From Corynebacterium kutscheri (GTDB lineage Bacteria > Actinomycetota > Actinomycetes > Mycobacteriales > Mycobacteriaceae), in assembly GCF_000980835.1 (NCBI RefSeq), contig NZ_CP011312.1, positions 1,922,001-1,986,000 on the forward strand: DNA of 64,000 bases, written 5' to 3'. The notes under the pieces are model-generated. The model was not told where the DNA came from. It searched no databases and saw nothing but the letters and a program-made list of their open reading frames with translations. A program made the translations under genes and the position numbers. Within the stretch, counting starts at the first letter, position 1; each line of letters opens with the position of its first letter. This document shows, piece by piece, positions 44,971 through 55,793 of this stretch.

Positions 44971-47900
44971 ATGAACCTCACCCCCATCAGCCACATGAAA
45001 AATATCGGACTCGTGCTCGGCGGACAAGCCTCCGCTTGGCAAAAAAATCTTGCCGATTACACCCACGACACCTATATCACCACCGAACTGACCAAGCTTA
45101 TCGACGCCGCCTACACCCGCACTGCACCCTTTGCACGTGAACTAAGTCAGATCGTTCCTGGTGCTCTACCTCGACTGCGCGCACTTATCGCCGGTAGCGA
45201 AACAATCACTGATGGCATTGACAATGAGCCAGCAATCAGCGTGCCAGGCATTCTGCTCAGCCATATCGCTAGCATCGCCCAACTTGCTCAACTAGGCCTA
45301 GACACCGTCAACACCGACTTCTATGGACACTCGCAAGCAGCAATCACTCTTGACGCACTTCCTTATGGTTCGTCCCGGCGCGAACTTACCGGAACGTGGG
45401 CTAATGACACCGTTTTAGTCGATCATCTAGCCTTCGCCTTTTTACTCGGTGCGGCCACCAGTCAGCACGGTTTTGGTCGAATGCTTGCAGTACGTGGGGT
45501 TCCCACCTCGCTTATCGACGTTCCCCTCGCAGTGATCAATGGTCCCGATCGAGTCGTTCTTTCCGGAAGCACCGATGAACTAAACCAGTACCGACGACGT
45601 ATTGAAGAAATCGTCGCTACGCATAATGCGCGCATTACTAACCACGATATTGGCGGTGTTGAGCTCGAAGCACATTTTGAGGATTTAGGCGTTAATGCAG
45701 CCTTTCACCACAAGGCCCAAAAAGAGGCTGCTGAACAGGCAATTTACTGGTCTGAGCAACTAGGTTTGGCCGTCGCTGCACGTACTTTAGCAGAAAATAT
45801 TTTGCTTAATTCTTTCCTTTGGGAAGTCGGCAATCATGATTATCTTCTTGCGCTTGATCCATCTCTTGCTCGAATCACTGAGAAAATCACCGATGCAGTT
45901 ATTGTGCCTGCTTATACTCCTGCGCTACGCGATGATTTGGGTACCCCAGGCCATGAAATTGGCTCCCCGGTAGATTATTCCGCTTTTGCACCCCAATTGA
46001 TTACCTTGCCTGATGGTGAAACCAAGGTTCAGACTGCATTTTCCAAGCTAACCGGTAATTCACCGATTTTGCTAGCCGGAATGACCCCAACCACCGTTGA
46101 TGCTGATATTGTTGCGGCCGCTGCAAATGCCGGTTATTGGGCTGAAATGGCTGGCGGTGGCCAATACTCAGAAGAAGTATTCAATTTCAACAATACTAAT
46201 CTGCAAAAACAGCTCGAACCTGGCCGAAGTGCTCAATTTAACTCCATGTTCTTCGACCGCTACATGTGGAATCTCCAATTTGGCCAGCAGCGTATTGTGT
46301 CTAAGGCCCGCGCCGCCGGATCGGCAATCAATGGTGTCACTATTTCTGCTGGTATCCCGGAATTAGAGGAAGCCTCCCAGCTCATCAAAGATTTACGTCG
46401 TGATGGTTATCCGTTTATTGCCTTTAAGCCTGGCACGGTGGCACAAATTTACTCGGTGCTTGATATTGCGCAGGCTAATCCAGAACAAGAAATAATTATG
46501 CAAGTTGAAGATGGCCACGCCGGTGGACATCACTCCTGGGTTGATCTTGATCAACTACTTCTTAGCACCTATAAAGATATTCGCCACCACCGCAATGTAG
46601 TACTGGTGGTAGGTGGTGGTATCGGTACCCCAGAGAAAGCCGCCGCATATATCACTGGTTCTTGGGCACGTTCCTATGGGCACAAAAATATGCCTGTCGA
46701 CGGCATTCTCGTAGGTACTGCAGCCATGGCATGTAAAGAAGCCAAAACCACCCCAGCGGTAAAACAAATACTTGTGAACACCCCCGGCGTAGCAGCTGAT
46801 GATGAAGGCGGCTGGGTGGGTCGACTAAAAACCAAAGGCGGAATGACCTCTGGCCAGTCACATCTCCTTGCTGACCTTTATGAAATCGACACTGATTTCG
46901 CCAAGGCTTCCCGCTTAATTACCTCTCTTGACCCCGATACCTACATCGAGCACCGCGAGGAAATTATCGAAGCACTCAGTACTACTGCCAAACCATATTT
47001 TGGTGATGTAGACACCATGACCTACGCCGAGTGGGTACAGCGCTTTGTGGAATTGGCCTATCCTTTTACCGATCCTACCTGGGACGATCGTTTCCTTGAT
47101 CTGCTACGCCGAGTAGAAGCCCGCTTGCATAAACACGATCATGGGCACATCCCCACCCTTTTTGCCGATGTTGATGCAGTTGCAAATGCCCCACAGGCCG
47201 TCGAAAAGCTGCTTGCTGCATATCCTTTAGCCACTGAGATCACGGTAAGCCCACGCGATGCCGCCTGGTTTATCCAGCTCAATCGCAAGCACCATAAACC
47301 AATGCCTTGGGTTCCTATTATCGACGGAGATCTCAAACGGTGGTTTGGTTTAGACTCTCTGTGGCAAGCCCACGATGAACGCTATCCAGCCAATGCCGTG
47401 CGAATTATTCCCGGACCAGTATCAGTCGGCGGTATTACCAAAATCAATGAGCCGATCGCTGAATTACTAGGACGTTTTGAAGCTGCCTGTGTCGCTGCAC
47501 TTTCCAATGATGAAACTACTCAATCAGTAGCAGTTTATTCTCGCATTGGTGCTAGCGCTGAAGAAACTATCCGTAATGCACGCACGATTTCCTGGCATGG
47601 GCATCTTATTGCGAACCCAGCACATGATCTCGCCCCAGAAGCCTATGAACTTCTTCCTAGCGATGAAGATAATACTTACATTCTGCGTATTCTTGCCGAT
47701 ACCTTCTGGGAAAATCTCCCCGAACAACAACGTCCCTATTATGTTAAGCACGTAGATATCCCACTGGAACTACCACCATCAGTTGCCACAGGTGCTAGCC
47801 CAGTAGTCAGTGAAACCAAACTATCCGATGCTGTTTTTGCACTACTTGCTGGCGTGGCCGGAGTTGGTTCAACCTCGGCAGCAGGCGATGTTATTAATGC

Positions 47901-50900
47901 CCTGCCTCACGTTGATGACACAGGTCTGGTTCACGATAGTTTCCATTTACCACAACAACTTCTTCATACTCATGCCGGTGTATCCAGTGGTAATACCTGC
48001 GAGATCACCCCAGATGTTTTGGTCGGACCATGCTGGCCAGCTATCTACACTGCCTTAGGCACTGGCCGACTTCACGACGGTTACCCGGTCATCGAGGGTC
48101 TATTAAATGCCGTACACCTGGATCATTTAGTCTCTCTTGAGATACCACTGGCCGATCTTGCCACCGGTGAACGTATCGAGGTAACGAGTCAGTGCGAGTC
48201 AATTAAAGAATCTGTTTCCGGTCGCATTGTTACCGTAGTGCTGAAATTAACCCGCGATGGTCAACAGGTAGCTACCCTAACGGAACGCTTTGCTATTCGT
48301 GGTCGCGCAACTACTGCTGACCTACCCGAACTCGCACCAGAATATGGCGGTAGCACTGCAAAAATAACCGCTACCCCACGTAGTTTTATTGACCGGGTCG
48401 TTGTTCATGCTCCTGCTGATATGACCCCCTTTGCCACCGTTACTGGCGACTATAACCCTATTCACACTTCCTATAACGCCGCTCAGTTAGTTGATCTTCC
48501 GGCACCGCTTGTCCATGGTATGTGGCTCTCTGCAACCAGCCAGCAAGTCGCTGGCCGGTATGGCAACGTCGAAAGTTGGACATATTCCATGTACGGCATG
48601 GTTCAGCTTAACGACGAAGTAGAAATTACTGTCGAACGTGTTGGGCGTGCTGGTCTCAATGCTGCTCTTGAGGTGACCTGTCGTATTGGTGGCGAGGTGG
48701 TTTCTCGAGGTCAGGCACTTATTGCCACACCATATACTGCCTATGTTTATCCTGGTCAGGGCATTCAAACCGCAGGCATGGGACAAGGCGATCGCCAATC
48801 TTGCCCAAGAGCACGAGCTGTGTGGCAGCGTGCCGATAACCATACCCGCACACATTTGGGCTTTAGCATTATCGACGTAGTAGATCTCAACCCCACCACA
48901 TTGCAGGTTCGTGCAGCAGCAGGCAACGATTACACTGCCACAACCTTCCGGCATCCAGCAGGCGTGCTCAACCTCACCCAATTCACTCAGGTAGCACTAG
49001 CAGTAGTTGCGTACGGGCAAACTGAGCGTCTGCGCGCAGCTGATGCATTAACTGAAAACTCTATGTATGCTGGCCACTCCCTAGGCGAGTACACCGCATT
49101 GGCTTCATTAGGCAATATCTTTGGCTTAGAGGCTGTTATCGACATTGTGTTTAGCCGCGGCTCAGCCATGCACACCCTAGTTCCACGTGATGAACAAGGC
49201 CGCTCTAATTATGGTCTAGGCGCACTGCGACCAAATATGATTGGCATCCCAGCAGATCAAGTAGAAGAATACGTAGCCAAAGTTGCCCACGATAGTAATG
49301 AATACCTCGAAATTGTTAATTACAATATCGCTGGCCAACAGTATTCCGTTGCCGGTACACTAGCTGGTCTTGCTGCACTACAAGCAGCAACAAACCATCC
49401 CAAAGCATTTGTTATGATCCCCGGCATTGATGTGCCGTTCCATTCCAGTGTGCTGCGCCCTGGTGTTCCTGCTTTTGCTGCCAAACTTGATGAGCTGCTG
49501 CCTCATGACATCGACACTTCTGCTCTCGTTGGTCGCTATATTCCTAACCTAGTGGCACGCCCCTTCGAGCTCAGTGACGCCTTTATTCAAGCAATCTGTC
49601 AGGTTGTTCCAGCTACAAACCTAGAACAGCTAAATATTGCTGACTTCAGCGAAAAAGAATTAGCTCGTATTTTACTTATTGAGCTTTTAAGCTGGCAGTT
49701 TGCTTCCCCAGTGCGCTGGATTGAAACCCAGGAACTCATTATCACTCAGGTGGATCAAATTGTTGAGGTTGGTTTGGCGTCCTCGCCAACTTTGACCAAC
49801 TTGGCTCTACGCAGCATGGATGTTCTAGGCACTGAAATACCTGTGCTTAATGTTGAGCGCGATATGCAGCGTGTGGTGCTAGAAGATGTAACCACCGCAC
49901 CAGTAGTAGACGATGACGAACCTGACTCAGAAAGCGCTGAGGTTACTCCACCAGATAGTGACGTCGCCGAAGTCAGCGCTGCACCAGCAGAGCCTCTACC
50001 TGCAGCAGCCGAAAAGCCACAGGCTCATGCTGGTAGTGGCAATACCACTGAGCTGAGCTTCGATGCAGCAGCGGCTATTGACGTGCTCTTTGCTTTCCAA
50101 AATAAGATCCGTATCGAGCAAATCACCCCAGTTGATACCACCGAAATTCTTACCGGCGGAGTAAGTTCTAGACGCAACCAGCTGCTTATGGATATGTCCG
50201 CAGAAATTGGGGTCGCAGCTATTGATGGTGCTGCCGATGCCGAGGTACAGGTTCTGCGTGGACGCGTTAATACCGCCGCACCAACCTACCAGGCTTTTGG
50301 TCCGGTACTTGGCGAAGCAATTAATGCCCGCCTGCGTCAACTTGCCGGAGCTGCTGGGCTCAAGCCCAATGCCGTTGGCGAATACGTCACCAACATTTGG
50401 TGTTTACCACAATCATGGGTACCTCATGTAGAAGCCGAAATCCTACTCGCTACCCGCGAAGGTGATTCTGTGCGTGGCGGAGCACTTGGTAGCCTGCCGC
50501 AATCAATAAGCAATAAAGCCCAATTCAACGAGCTTATCGACGCTGCCATCCAATTGGTTGCCGATCGAGTTGGGGTCAGTGTGAGCCGCGGTAGCAGTGG
50601 TGCAGGAAGCAGTGGCGCAGTTGTTGATTCCGCAGCACTCGGTGAATTTGCCGATAAGATCACCGGTGCTGATGGTGTGTTAGCAAAAACTGCCCGAACT
50701 ATTTTGCACGAACTTGGCCATACCACGGTGGTAGATACATCCGATAAGGAAGACTATTCAGCCCTGTTCGCCGCCATGGATGCCGAACTAGGAACTGGCT
50801 GGCTCCAGCTAGTTACCCCGGCATTTGATGCTGAGCGCGCCATCTTATTTGATGATCGCTGGGCTAGCGCTAAAGAAGATCTTGCTCGAATTGCCCTAGG

Positions 50901-53877
50901 GGAAATCGACATGGATCCGCAACGCTTTATTGGTCTTGGTGAGGTTATCGCAGGTCAGGCGCAGTGGTGGTATGCCACCACCAATAAGCCGGTACTCACA
51001 GAGATTGCCCACGCCGCTAAGACACAAGCAGAACTACCTTATGCAGAAGATATTGCAGTAGTTACTGGCGCAGCACCAGGATCAATTGCTACTGCAATCG
51101 TCGAAAAGCTATTAGCCGGTGGCGCAACCGTTATTATGACCGCCTCCCGGGTGGATCAAAAGCGCAAAGAGTTTGCCCGCCAGCTCTTTAGTGAAAATGC
51201 TGCTGGTGATGCCGCCTTGTGGATCGTGTCAGCAAATCTCAATAGCTTCCGTGATGTCGATGCACTCATGGACTGGATTGGTGCTGAGCAAAAAGTTTCC
51301 GTCGGTGGCACCACCACAGTGACCAAGCCAGCACTCATTCCTACTTTATTGTTCCCCTTTGCTGCCCCACCGGTGCATGGTTTAGCTACTGATGCTGGCC
51401 CGGAGGCAGAAAACCAGGCGCGTTTGCTGTTGTGGAGTGTAGAGCGCATGGTGGGCAAGGCTGCTGCGCTACAAGATATGGATCGAGTGCATGTGGTGTT
51501 GCCAGGTTCGCCAAACCGGGGTCGCTTTGGTGGCGACGGTGCCTATGGTGAGGTCAAAGCTGGCCTTGATGCTTTGGTTAATAAGTGGAGTGCTGAGTCT
51601 GGCTGGCCAGAAAAAGTCAGTTTTGCTCATGCTCATATTGGGTGGGTTGCCGGGACAAACCTCATGGGAGCTAATGATGCATTAGTACCGCTTGCCAAAG
51701 AGGCGGGGATTCAGATTTATACTCCTGCGGAAATTACTGAAGAATTACTGGGACTTATTAGTCCAACCGCACGTGCCCAGGCTGCCCAGGCACCACTTTT
51801 GGCTGATTTTACCGGAGGTCTTGCCACCACTACGGTCTCACTCAGCGATCTTGCCGCGCAAGCTGCCGCAGCAGCTCCAACAGCTACGAGCCCGGTTGCA
51901 GAACCTATCAGTATTAAGGCCTTGCCAACTCCTTCCTGGCCTACTCAGGCACCAGCTATTGCTACTGATCCGATAAGCGCTACCTTGGATGATTTAGTGG
52001 TTATCGTAGGTATTGGTGAAGTAAGCTCATGGGGTTCGGGGCGTACTCGTTTTGAAGCCGAGTACGGAATTCAGCGCGATGGCAGCGTCGATCTCACTGC
52101 TGCCGGAGTACTAGAGCTGGCTTGGATGACTGGACTTATTAATTGGCTCGAAGATCCTACGCCAGGTTGGTATGACGCTGATGGGGTTGCGATTGCCGAA
52201 GAAGATATCTTTGATCGTTACCGCGATGAAGTTGTTGCCCGTTGTGGCGTACGTCGCTTGAGCGATAAATACTTCCTCACCGATGCTGGTTCTATCGACG
52301 TAGCAAGTGTGTATCTCAATCAAGATATTGAGTTCACAGTTACCAGCGAAGCCGAAGCACGTGATTTTCTTGCTGCTGATCCAGAGGGAACCACCATTGC
52401 TGCTACTGACGACGGCGAATGGCTGGTACGCAAGGCACAAGGCTCTATTGCACGTATTCCCAAGCGCGCTACCCTAACTCGTAGCGTCGCAGGGCAGATG
52501 CCGGATAATTTCGACCCAGCTAAATGGGGTATTCCAGCGCATATGATCGAAGGCTTGGATCGAATCGCTGTATGGAATTTAGTGACTGCTGTTGATGCTT
52601 TCCTTACCGCCGGTTTTAGCCCTGCTGAGCTGCTACAAGCGGTACATCCTGGTAATATTTCCTCTACCCAAGGCACCGGCGTGGGTGGTATGGAATCACT
52701 ACATAAGATGTTTGTTTCCCGCTTCCTCGGTGAGGAACGTCCTTCTGATATTTTGCAAGAGGCACTGCCTAATGTGGTGGCTGCACATGTAATGCAAAGT
52801 TATATCGGTGGCTATGGGCAAATGATTCATCCGGTAGGAGCCTGCGCAACTGCTGCGGTCTCAGTAGAAGAAGGCGTCGATAAGATCGCTTTGGGTAAGG
52901 CGGATGTGGTTATCGCCGGCGGTATTGATGATGTGCAGGTGGAATCATTAACTGGTTTCGGTGATATGAATGCCACCGCGGAAACTGCCGCTATGTTGGC
53001 TAAAGGCATTGATCCTCGGTTTATTTCGCGAGCAAATGATCGTCGTCGAGCTGGTTTCTTGGAGGCTGAGGGTGGCGGTACCGTTATTCTCGCCCGGGGC
53101 ACGGTGGCTAAAGAATTGGGTCTGCCCGTCTATGCGGTCATAGCTCATGCACAAAGCTACGCCGATGGTGCACACACCTCGATCCCGGCACCAGGTATTG
53201 GTGCTTTGGGTGCTGCCCGTGGCGGTAAGGATTCCCGTTTGGCTGCTAGTCTGCGTCGCCTGGGCTTAACCCCGGATGATGTGCGCGTGGTATCTAAGCA
53301 TGACACTTCTACTAATGCCAATGATCCTAATGAATCTGAGTTGCATACCCGGTTATGGCCGGCGATTGGTCGCGATAAGCATAATCCACTGTTTGTGATT
53401 TCCCAGAAGAGCTTGACCGGTCATGCCAAAGGTGGTGCAGCACTTTTCCAAATCGGTGGTCTTATCGACGTTTTCACTCATGGTCGTCTGCCTCAAAATG
53501 CTTCCTTGGATTGTGTGGATAAGGAGATAAAAGACAAAGCAGACCCACTGGTATGGTTGCGCTCGCCGCTTGACATCGGTGAAGTCAAAGCCGGGGTACT
53601 TACCTCTCTTGGCTTTGGCCATGTGGCTGCGGTAGTAGTTCTTGCTCATCCTGGTATTTTTGCCACTCTTGCTGGTGAGCAGTGGCGCGAACGTGCCTCC
53701 AAGCGCTTGCGTGCAGGTGTCCAGGCATTAGAGCGGGGCATGATTGCCCGCGGTGAGCTATACGTTGCACCGAAGGATCGTCGTTTACCGGTCAAGGATG
53801 CTCATTTAGCTGAGGTTAATCTTGTGCTTAACGACGATGTTCGTCTCGGTGAAGATGGAGTGTATCCACAAGGTTAA
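44971..53877 (+). CDS. fas: Type I multidomain fatty acid synthase
   Basis: This protein of about 2,968 residues carries the bacterial FAS-I domain series. Acyltransferase: GHSQ near residue 119. Enoyl reductase: ILLAGMTPTTVDADIVAAAA near 367. Dehydratase hot-dog: GDYNPIHTS and VHGMWLSATS near 1160-1185. Malonyl/palmityl transferase: GHSLGEYTAL near 1366. Acyl carrier: phosphopantetheine Ser in GGVSSRRNQLL near 1729. Ketoreductase: VVTGAAPGSIATAI near 2030. Ketosynthase: Cys in GACATAAVS near 2623, KHDTSTNANDPNE near 2776, KSLTGHAKGG near 2812. It makes acyl-CoAs for membrane lipids and mycolic acids. ATG 44971 after GGAAGGTG is preferred to TTG 44950. C. glutamicum has two such genes; which one this is cannot be told. 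Confidence 0.97.
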   Translation: MNLTPISHMKNIGLVLGGQASAWQKNLADYTHDTYITTELTKLIDAAYTRTAPFARELSQIVPGALPRLRALIAGSETITDGIDNEPAISVPGILLSHIASIAQLAQLGLDTVNTDFYGHSQAAITLDALPYGSSRRELTGTWANDTVLVDHLAFAFLLGAATSQHGFGRMLAVRGVPTSLIDVPLAVINGPDRVVLSGSTDELNQYRRRIEEIVATHNARITNHDIGGVELEAHFEDLGVNAAFHHKAQKEAAEQAIYWSEQLGLAVAARTLAENILLNSFLWEVGNHDYLLALDPSLARITEKITDAVIVPAYTPALRDDLGTPGHEIGSPVDYSAFAPQLITLPDGETKVQTAFSKLTGNSPILLAGMTPTTVDADIVAAAANAGYWAEMAGGGQYSEEVFNFNNTNLQKQLEPGRSAQFNSMFFDRYMWNLQFGQQRIVSKARAAGSAINGVTISAGIPELEEASQLIKDLRRDGYPFIAFKPGTVAQIYSVLDIAQANPEQEIIMQVEDGHAGGHHSWVDLDQLLLSTYKDIRHHRNVVLVVGGGIGTPEKAAAYITGSWARSYGHKNMPVDGILVGTAAMACKEAKTTPAVKQILVNTPGVAADDEGGWVGRLKTKGGMTSGQSHLLADLYEIDTDFAKASRLITSLDPDTYIEHREEIIEALSTTAKPYFGDVDTMTYAEWVQRFVELAYPFTDPTWDDRFLDLLRRVEARLHKHDHGHIPTLFADVDAVANAPQAVEKLLAAYPLATEITVSPRDAAWFIQLNRKHHKPMPWVPIIDGDLKRWFGLDSLWQAHDERYPANAVRIIPGPVSVGGITKINEPIAELLGRFEAACVAALSNDETTQSVAVYSRIGASAEETIRNARTISWHGHLIANPAHDLAPEAYELLPSDEDNTYILRILADTFWENLPEQQRPYYVKHVDIPLELPPSVATGASPVVSETKLSDAVFALLAGVAGVGSTSAAGDVINALPHVDDTGLVHDSFHLPQQLLHTHAGVSSGNTCEITPDVLVGPCWPAIYTALGTGRLHDGYPVIEGLLNAVHLDHLVSLEIPLADLATGERIEVTSQCESIKESVSGRIVTVVLKLTRDGQQVATLTERFAIRGRATTADLPELAPEYGGSTAKITATPRSFIDRVVVHAPADMTPFATVTGDYNPIHTSYNAAQLVDLPAPLVHGMWLSATSQQVAGRYGNVESWTYSMYGMVQLNDEVEITVERVGRAGLNAALEVTCRIGGEVVSRGQALIATPYTAYVYPGQGIQTAGMGQGDRQSCPRARAVWQRADNHTRTHLGFSIIDVVDLNPTTLQVRAAAGNDYTATTFRHPAGVLNLTQFTQVALAVVAYGQTERLRAADALTENSMYAGHSLGEYTALASLGNIFGLEAVIDIVFSRGSAMHTLVPRDEQGRSNYGLGALRPNMIGIPADQVEEYVAKVAHDSNEYLEIVNYNIAGQQYSVAGTLAGLAALQAATNHPKAFVMIPGIDVPFHSSVLRPGVPAFAAKLDELLPHDIDTSALVGRYIPNLVARPFELSDAFIQAICQVVPATNLEQLNIADFSEKELARILLIELLSWQFASPVRWIETQELIITQVDQIVEVGLASSPTLTNLALRSMDVLGTEIPVLNVERDMQRVVLEDVTTAPVVDDDEPDSESAEVTPPDSDVAEVSAAPAEPLPAAAEKPQAHAGSGNTTELSFDAAAAIDVLFAFQNKIRIEQITPVDTTEILTGGVSSRRNQLLMDMSAEIGVAAIDGAADAEVQVLRGRVNTAAPTYQAFGPVLGEAINARLRQLAGAAGLKPNAVGEYVTNIWCLPQSWVPHVEAEILLATREGDSVRGGALGSLPQSISNKAQFNELIDAAIQLVADRVGVSVSRGSSGAGSSGAVVDSAALGEFADKITGADGVLAKTARTILHELGHTTVVDTSDKEDYSALFAAMDAELGTGWLQLVTPAFDAERAILFDDRWASAKEDLARIALGEIDMDPQRFIGLGEVIAGQAQWWYATTNKPVLTEIAHAAKTQAELPYAEDIAVVTGAAPGSIATAIVEKLLAGGATVIMTASRVDQKRKEFARQLFSENAAGDAALWIVSANLNSFRDVDALMDWIGAEQKVSVGGTTTVTKPALIPTLLFPFAAPPVHGLATDAGPEAENQARLLLWSVERMVGKAAALQDMDRVHVVLPGSPNRGRFGGDGAYGEVKAGLDALVNKWSAESGWPEKVSFAHAHIGWVAGTNLMGANDALVPLAKEAGIQIYTPAEITEELLGLISPTARAQAAQAPLLADFTGGLATTTVSLSDLAAQAAAAAPTATSPVAEPISIKALPTPSWPTQAPAIATDPISATLDDLVVIVGIGEVSSWGSGRTRFEAEYGIQRDGSVDLTAAGVLELAWMTGLINWLEDPTPGWYDADGVAIAEEDIFDRYRDEVVARCGVRRLSDKYFLTDAGSIDVASVYLNQDIEFTVTSEAEARDFLAADPEGTTIAATDDGEWLVRKAQGSIARIPKRATLTRSVAGQMPDNFDPAKWGIPAHMIEGLDRIAVWNLVTAVDAFLTAGFSPAELLQAVHPGNISSTQGTGVGGMESLHKMFVSRFLGEERPSDILQEALPNVVAAHVMQSYIGGYGQMIHPVGACATAAVSVEEGVDKIALGKADVVIAGGIDDVQVESLTGFGDMNATAETAAMLAKGIDPRFISRANDRRRAGFLEAEGGGTVILARGTVAKELGLPVYAVIAHAQSYADGAHTSIPAPGIGALGAARGGKDSRLAASLRRLGLTPDDVRVVSKHDTSTNANDPNESELHTRLWPAIGRDKHNPLFVISQKSLTGHAKGGAALFQIGGLIDVFTHGRLPQNASLDCVDKEIKDKADPLVWLRSPLDIGEVKAGVLTSLGFGHVAAVVVLAHPGIFATLAGEQWRERASKRLRAGVQALERGMIARGELYVAPKDRRLPVKDAHLAEVNLVLNDDVRLGEDGVYPQG

Positions 53878-53905
53878 ACAGGTGAATTAACTACTAGATA
53901 AAGGT

Positions 53906-53961
53906 ATCCCCTTGTTGGCAGTTGAGGTTTTCTTATCCTCTCCAGGTGGCAACAAGGGGAT
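53906..53961 (+). terminator. Terminator of fas
   Basis: Perfect 12-bp arms ATCCCCTTGTTG (53906-53917) and CAACAAGGGGAT (53950-53961) enclose a 32-base loop that has its own small hairpin (GAGG/CCTC). TTTTATC follows the right arm. Confidence 0.82.
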
Positions 53962-53963
53962 TT

Positions 53964-55793
53964 TTATCTTGCTTTCTTATGCTCATTAACCAATGCACTC
54001 AATGCATTGGATTCTTTCAATAAGGTTTCTGGTGAGCCTTGCGCTACCACCTGAGCTTTATCCAGCATTATGACAAAATCTGAGGCCAGCGCAGATGAAA
54101 TACGATGGGTAACCAAAACTACCGAGGCACCAATGCTTGATTCCTCGACCATACGACGACAGGTTGCCACCATTTTTGCTTCTGCTAGTGCGTCTAAGGA
54201 GGAAGTTGGTTCATCAATAATAATCAGTGTTGATTGATCTGCCCCTAATAGTCCTCGGGCATTTCCTATCCGCTGCCACTGTCCACCCGATAATTGAGTA
54301 GGGTGCTGCCAACTCTGACCAAGTGGTGTGTGCTCACCGTGATCCAGATTATCGAAAACTTCTTCTGCTCCACTAGCGGATAAGGAAAAAGCTTCATTGT
54401 TAAAGCGACCATAGCTACCTTTTTGAGGAAAAGTAGCAGCTTCGATAGCTATTAATTCCCAGTGTGCGGGTCGTTGTGGAACACCCGTAACATTTATAGT
54501 TGTCTTACCTGCCGCATTTGTTCGCACAGAGCTATCTTTTCTTTGTATTTCCCCAGTTGTTGGTGAACGAACTCCGCGCAACAGCATGGCAAGAGTTGTT
54601 TTTCCAGATCCATTTCCGCCGACAATACTAATTAAAGAATTTTGTGGCAAAACTATTGAAACATCTTGTAGCGCAAAGGTATCAGCACCTGGGTATTTAT
54701 ATGACACATTCGTTAGCACTGCCCAATGCTTATGAGTGTCTGCGCGCGGTAGGTAATTGGTTGTCTGGTTTCTGTAATCCTTTATCGCTAAAATTTTACG
54801 GAATCTACTATATTCTCGCTGTGCTTTAGCTAGATCCGAGAAGGCAAACCTGATTCCAGATAATAATGTGCTCAGCTGCATGATGGTTAAAAGTGCCACG
54901 AGCACAACGTGCACGTCGCCTTCATAGCTACACTTCCACACCACCAGCGCGCCGACAGTAAAATATACTGCACTTGAGGCAGCATAGAGCCAGGTTACGT
55001 GAAGATTTGCTTGTATAGCTGGCTGGGTTCTTTGACGTTCTACGTTAGAGAATTTATTGATATACCACCGGCTAGCACCATATATCTGCAACTCAGTGCT
55101 CATCGAGTTTCCTCGTGCAGCACTGCAAAAATTATGCATTTCCAACTGGTGGGCAGCAGTAATTTTATCTGCGCCGGCACGGATTTTTTCAGCTAGTACA
55201 CCTACCCAAATAACAAGAATACAAACCGGAAACATCCATAAAATGACCGGAGCAGTTAGGATAGCCACAATCATTAAAAATAGAGGAAGGCAAAGGTTAA
55301 AAATAGCTTGATAGGTTCTTAGCAAACTTTCTCCCAAAACAGTGTCTCGGGAGCGTAGTACCGACAGGTTTTCTTTAAATTCGGAGTCTTCTAAGCCCTC
55401 TAAAGTCTCAATGTTGCTTAATGCTCGAGCAATTTTCTTATTCGCGATAAAAGCTAAGTGAGTAGCAACGCTTAGCTGAGCGCTTCCTGCTGTTGGTCTT
55501 AAAAACTGATTGATGGTTGTAACCAGGAAAAAGAAAAGTAATCCGCTCCACCTGGGAACGTCACTATTTCCTATTTTTCCAGTTACCGCAATAGCAACCA
55601 TGCTCGGGAAAAATGCTGTGGAAAGATTCATCAGATTAGCTATGGTTAAAATGAATCCTTCTCGTTTAGGCAAATACCGGAAGAAAAAGGAAACCATATC
55701 CATTCTTAAACGCAGCATCGAATAGTACTTTTTAAGTCCACTATCAAAAGCTACTGCTTCACTTATTTTCGTGGTCAACACAACTCCGCTCAT
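53964..55793 (-). CDS. ABC half-exporter (permease plus ATPase), second of a pair
   Basis: The roughly 609-residue protein has about six transmembrane segments in residues 30-290 and a C-terminal ATPase: Walker A GGNGSGKTT, signature QLSGGQWQRIGNA, Walker B LIIIDEPTSSLD, switch His VTHRIS. All ATP-site motifs are intact. The start is uncertain: ATG 55793 overlaps the upstream ABC gene by 35 bases, while a GGAG there is better placed for a TTG at 55778. The upstream gene encodes a similar half, so the two probably form a heterodimer. Such pairs export peptides, lipids or drugs; the substrate is unknown. Codon use is AT-richer than in fas. Confidence 0.82.
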   Translation of the reverse strand: MSGVVLTTKISEAVAFDSGLKKYYSMLRLRMDMVSFFFRYLPKREGFILTIANLMNLSTAFFPSMVAIAVTGKIGNSDVPRWSGLLFFFLVTTINQFLRPTAGSAQLSVATHLAFIANKKIARALSNIETLEGLEDSEFKENLSVLRSRDTVLGESLLRTYQAIFNLCLPLFLMIVAILTAPVILWMFPVCILVIWVGVLAEKIRAGADKITAAHQLEMHNFCSAARGNSMSTELQIYGASRWYINKFSNVERQRTQPAIQANLHVTWLYAASSAVYFTVGALVVWKCSYEGDVHVVLVALLTIMQLSTLLSGIRFAFSDLAKAQREYSRFRKILAIKDYRNQTTNYLPRADTHKHWAVLTNVSYKYPGADTFALQDVSIVLPQNSLISIVGGNGSGKTTLAMLLRGVRSPTTGEIQRKDSSVRTNAAGKTTINVTGVPQRPAHWELIAIEAATFPQKGSYGRFNNEAFSLSASGAEEVFDNLDHGEHTPLGQSWQHPTQLSGGQWQRIGNARGLLGADQSTLIIIDEPTSSLDALAEAKMVATCRRMVEESSIGASVVLVTHRISSALASDFVIMLDKAQVVAQGSPETLLKESNALSALVNEHKKAR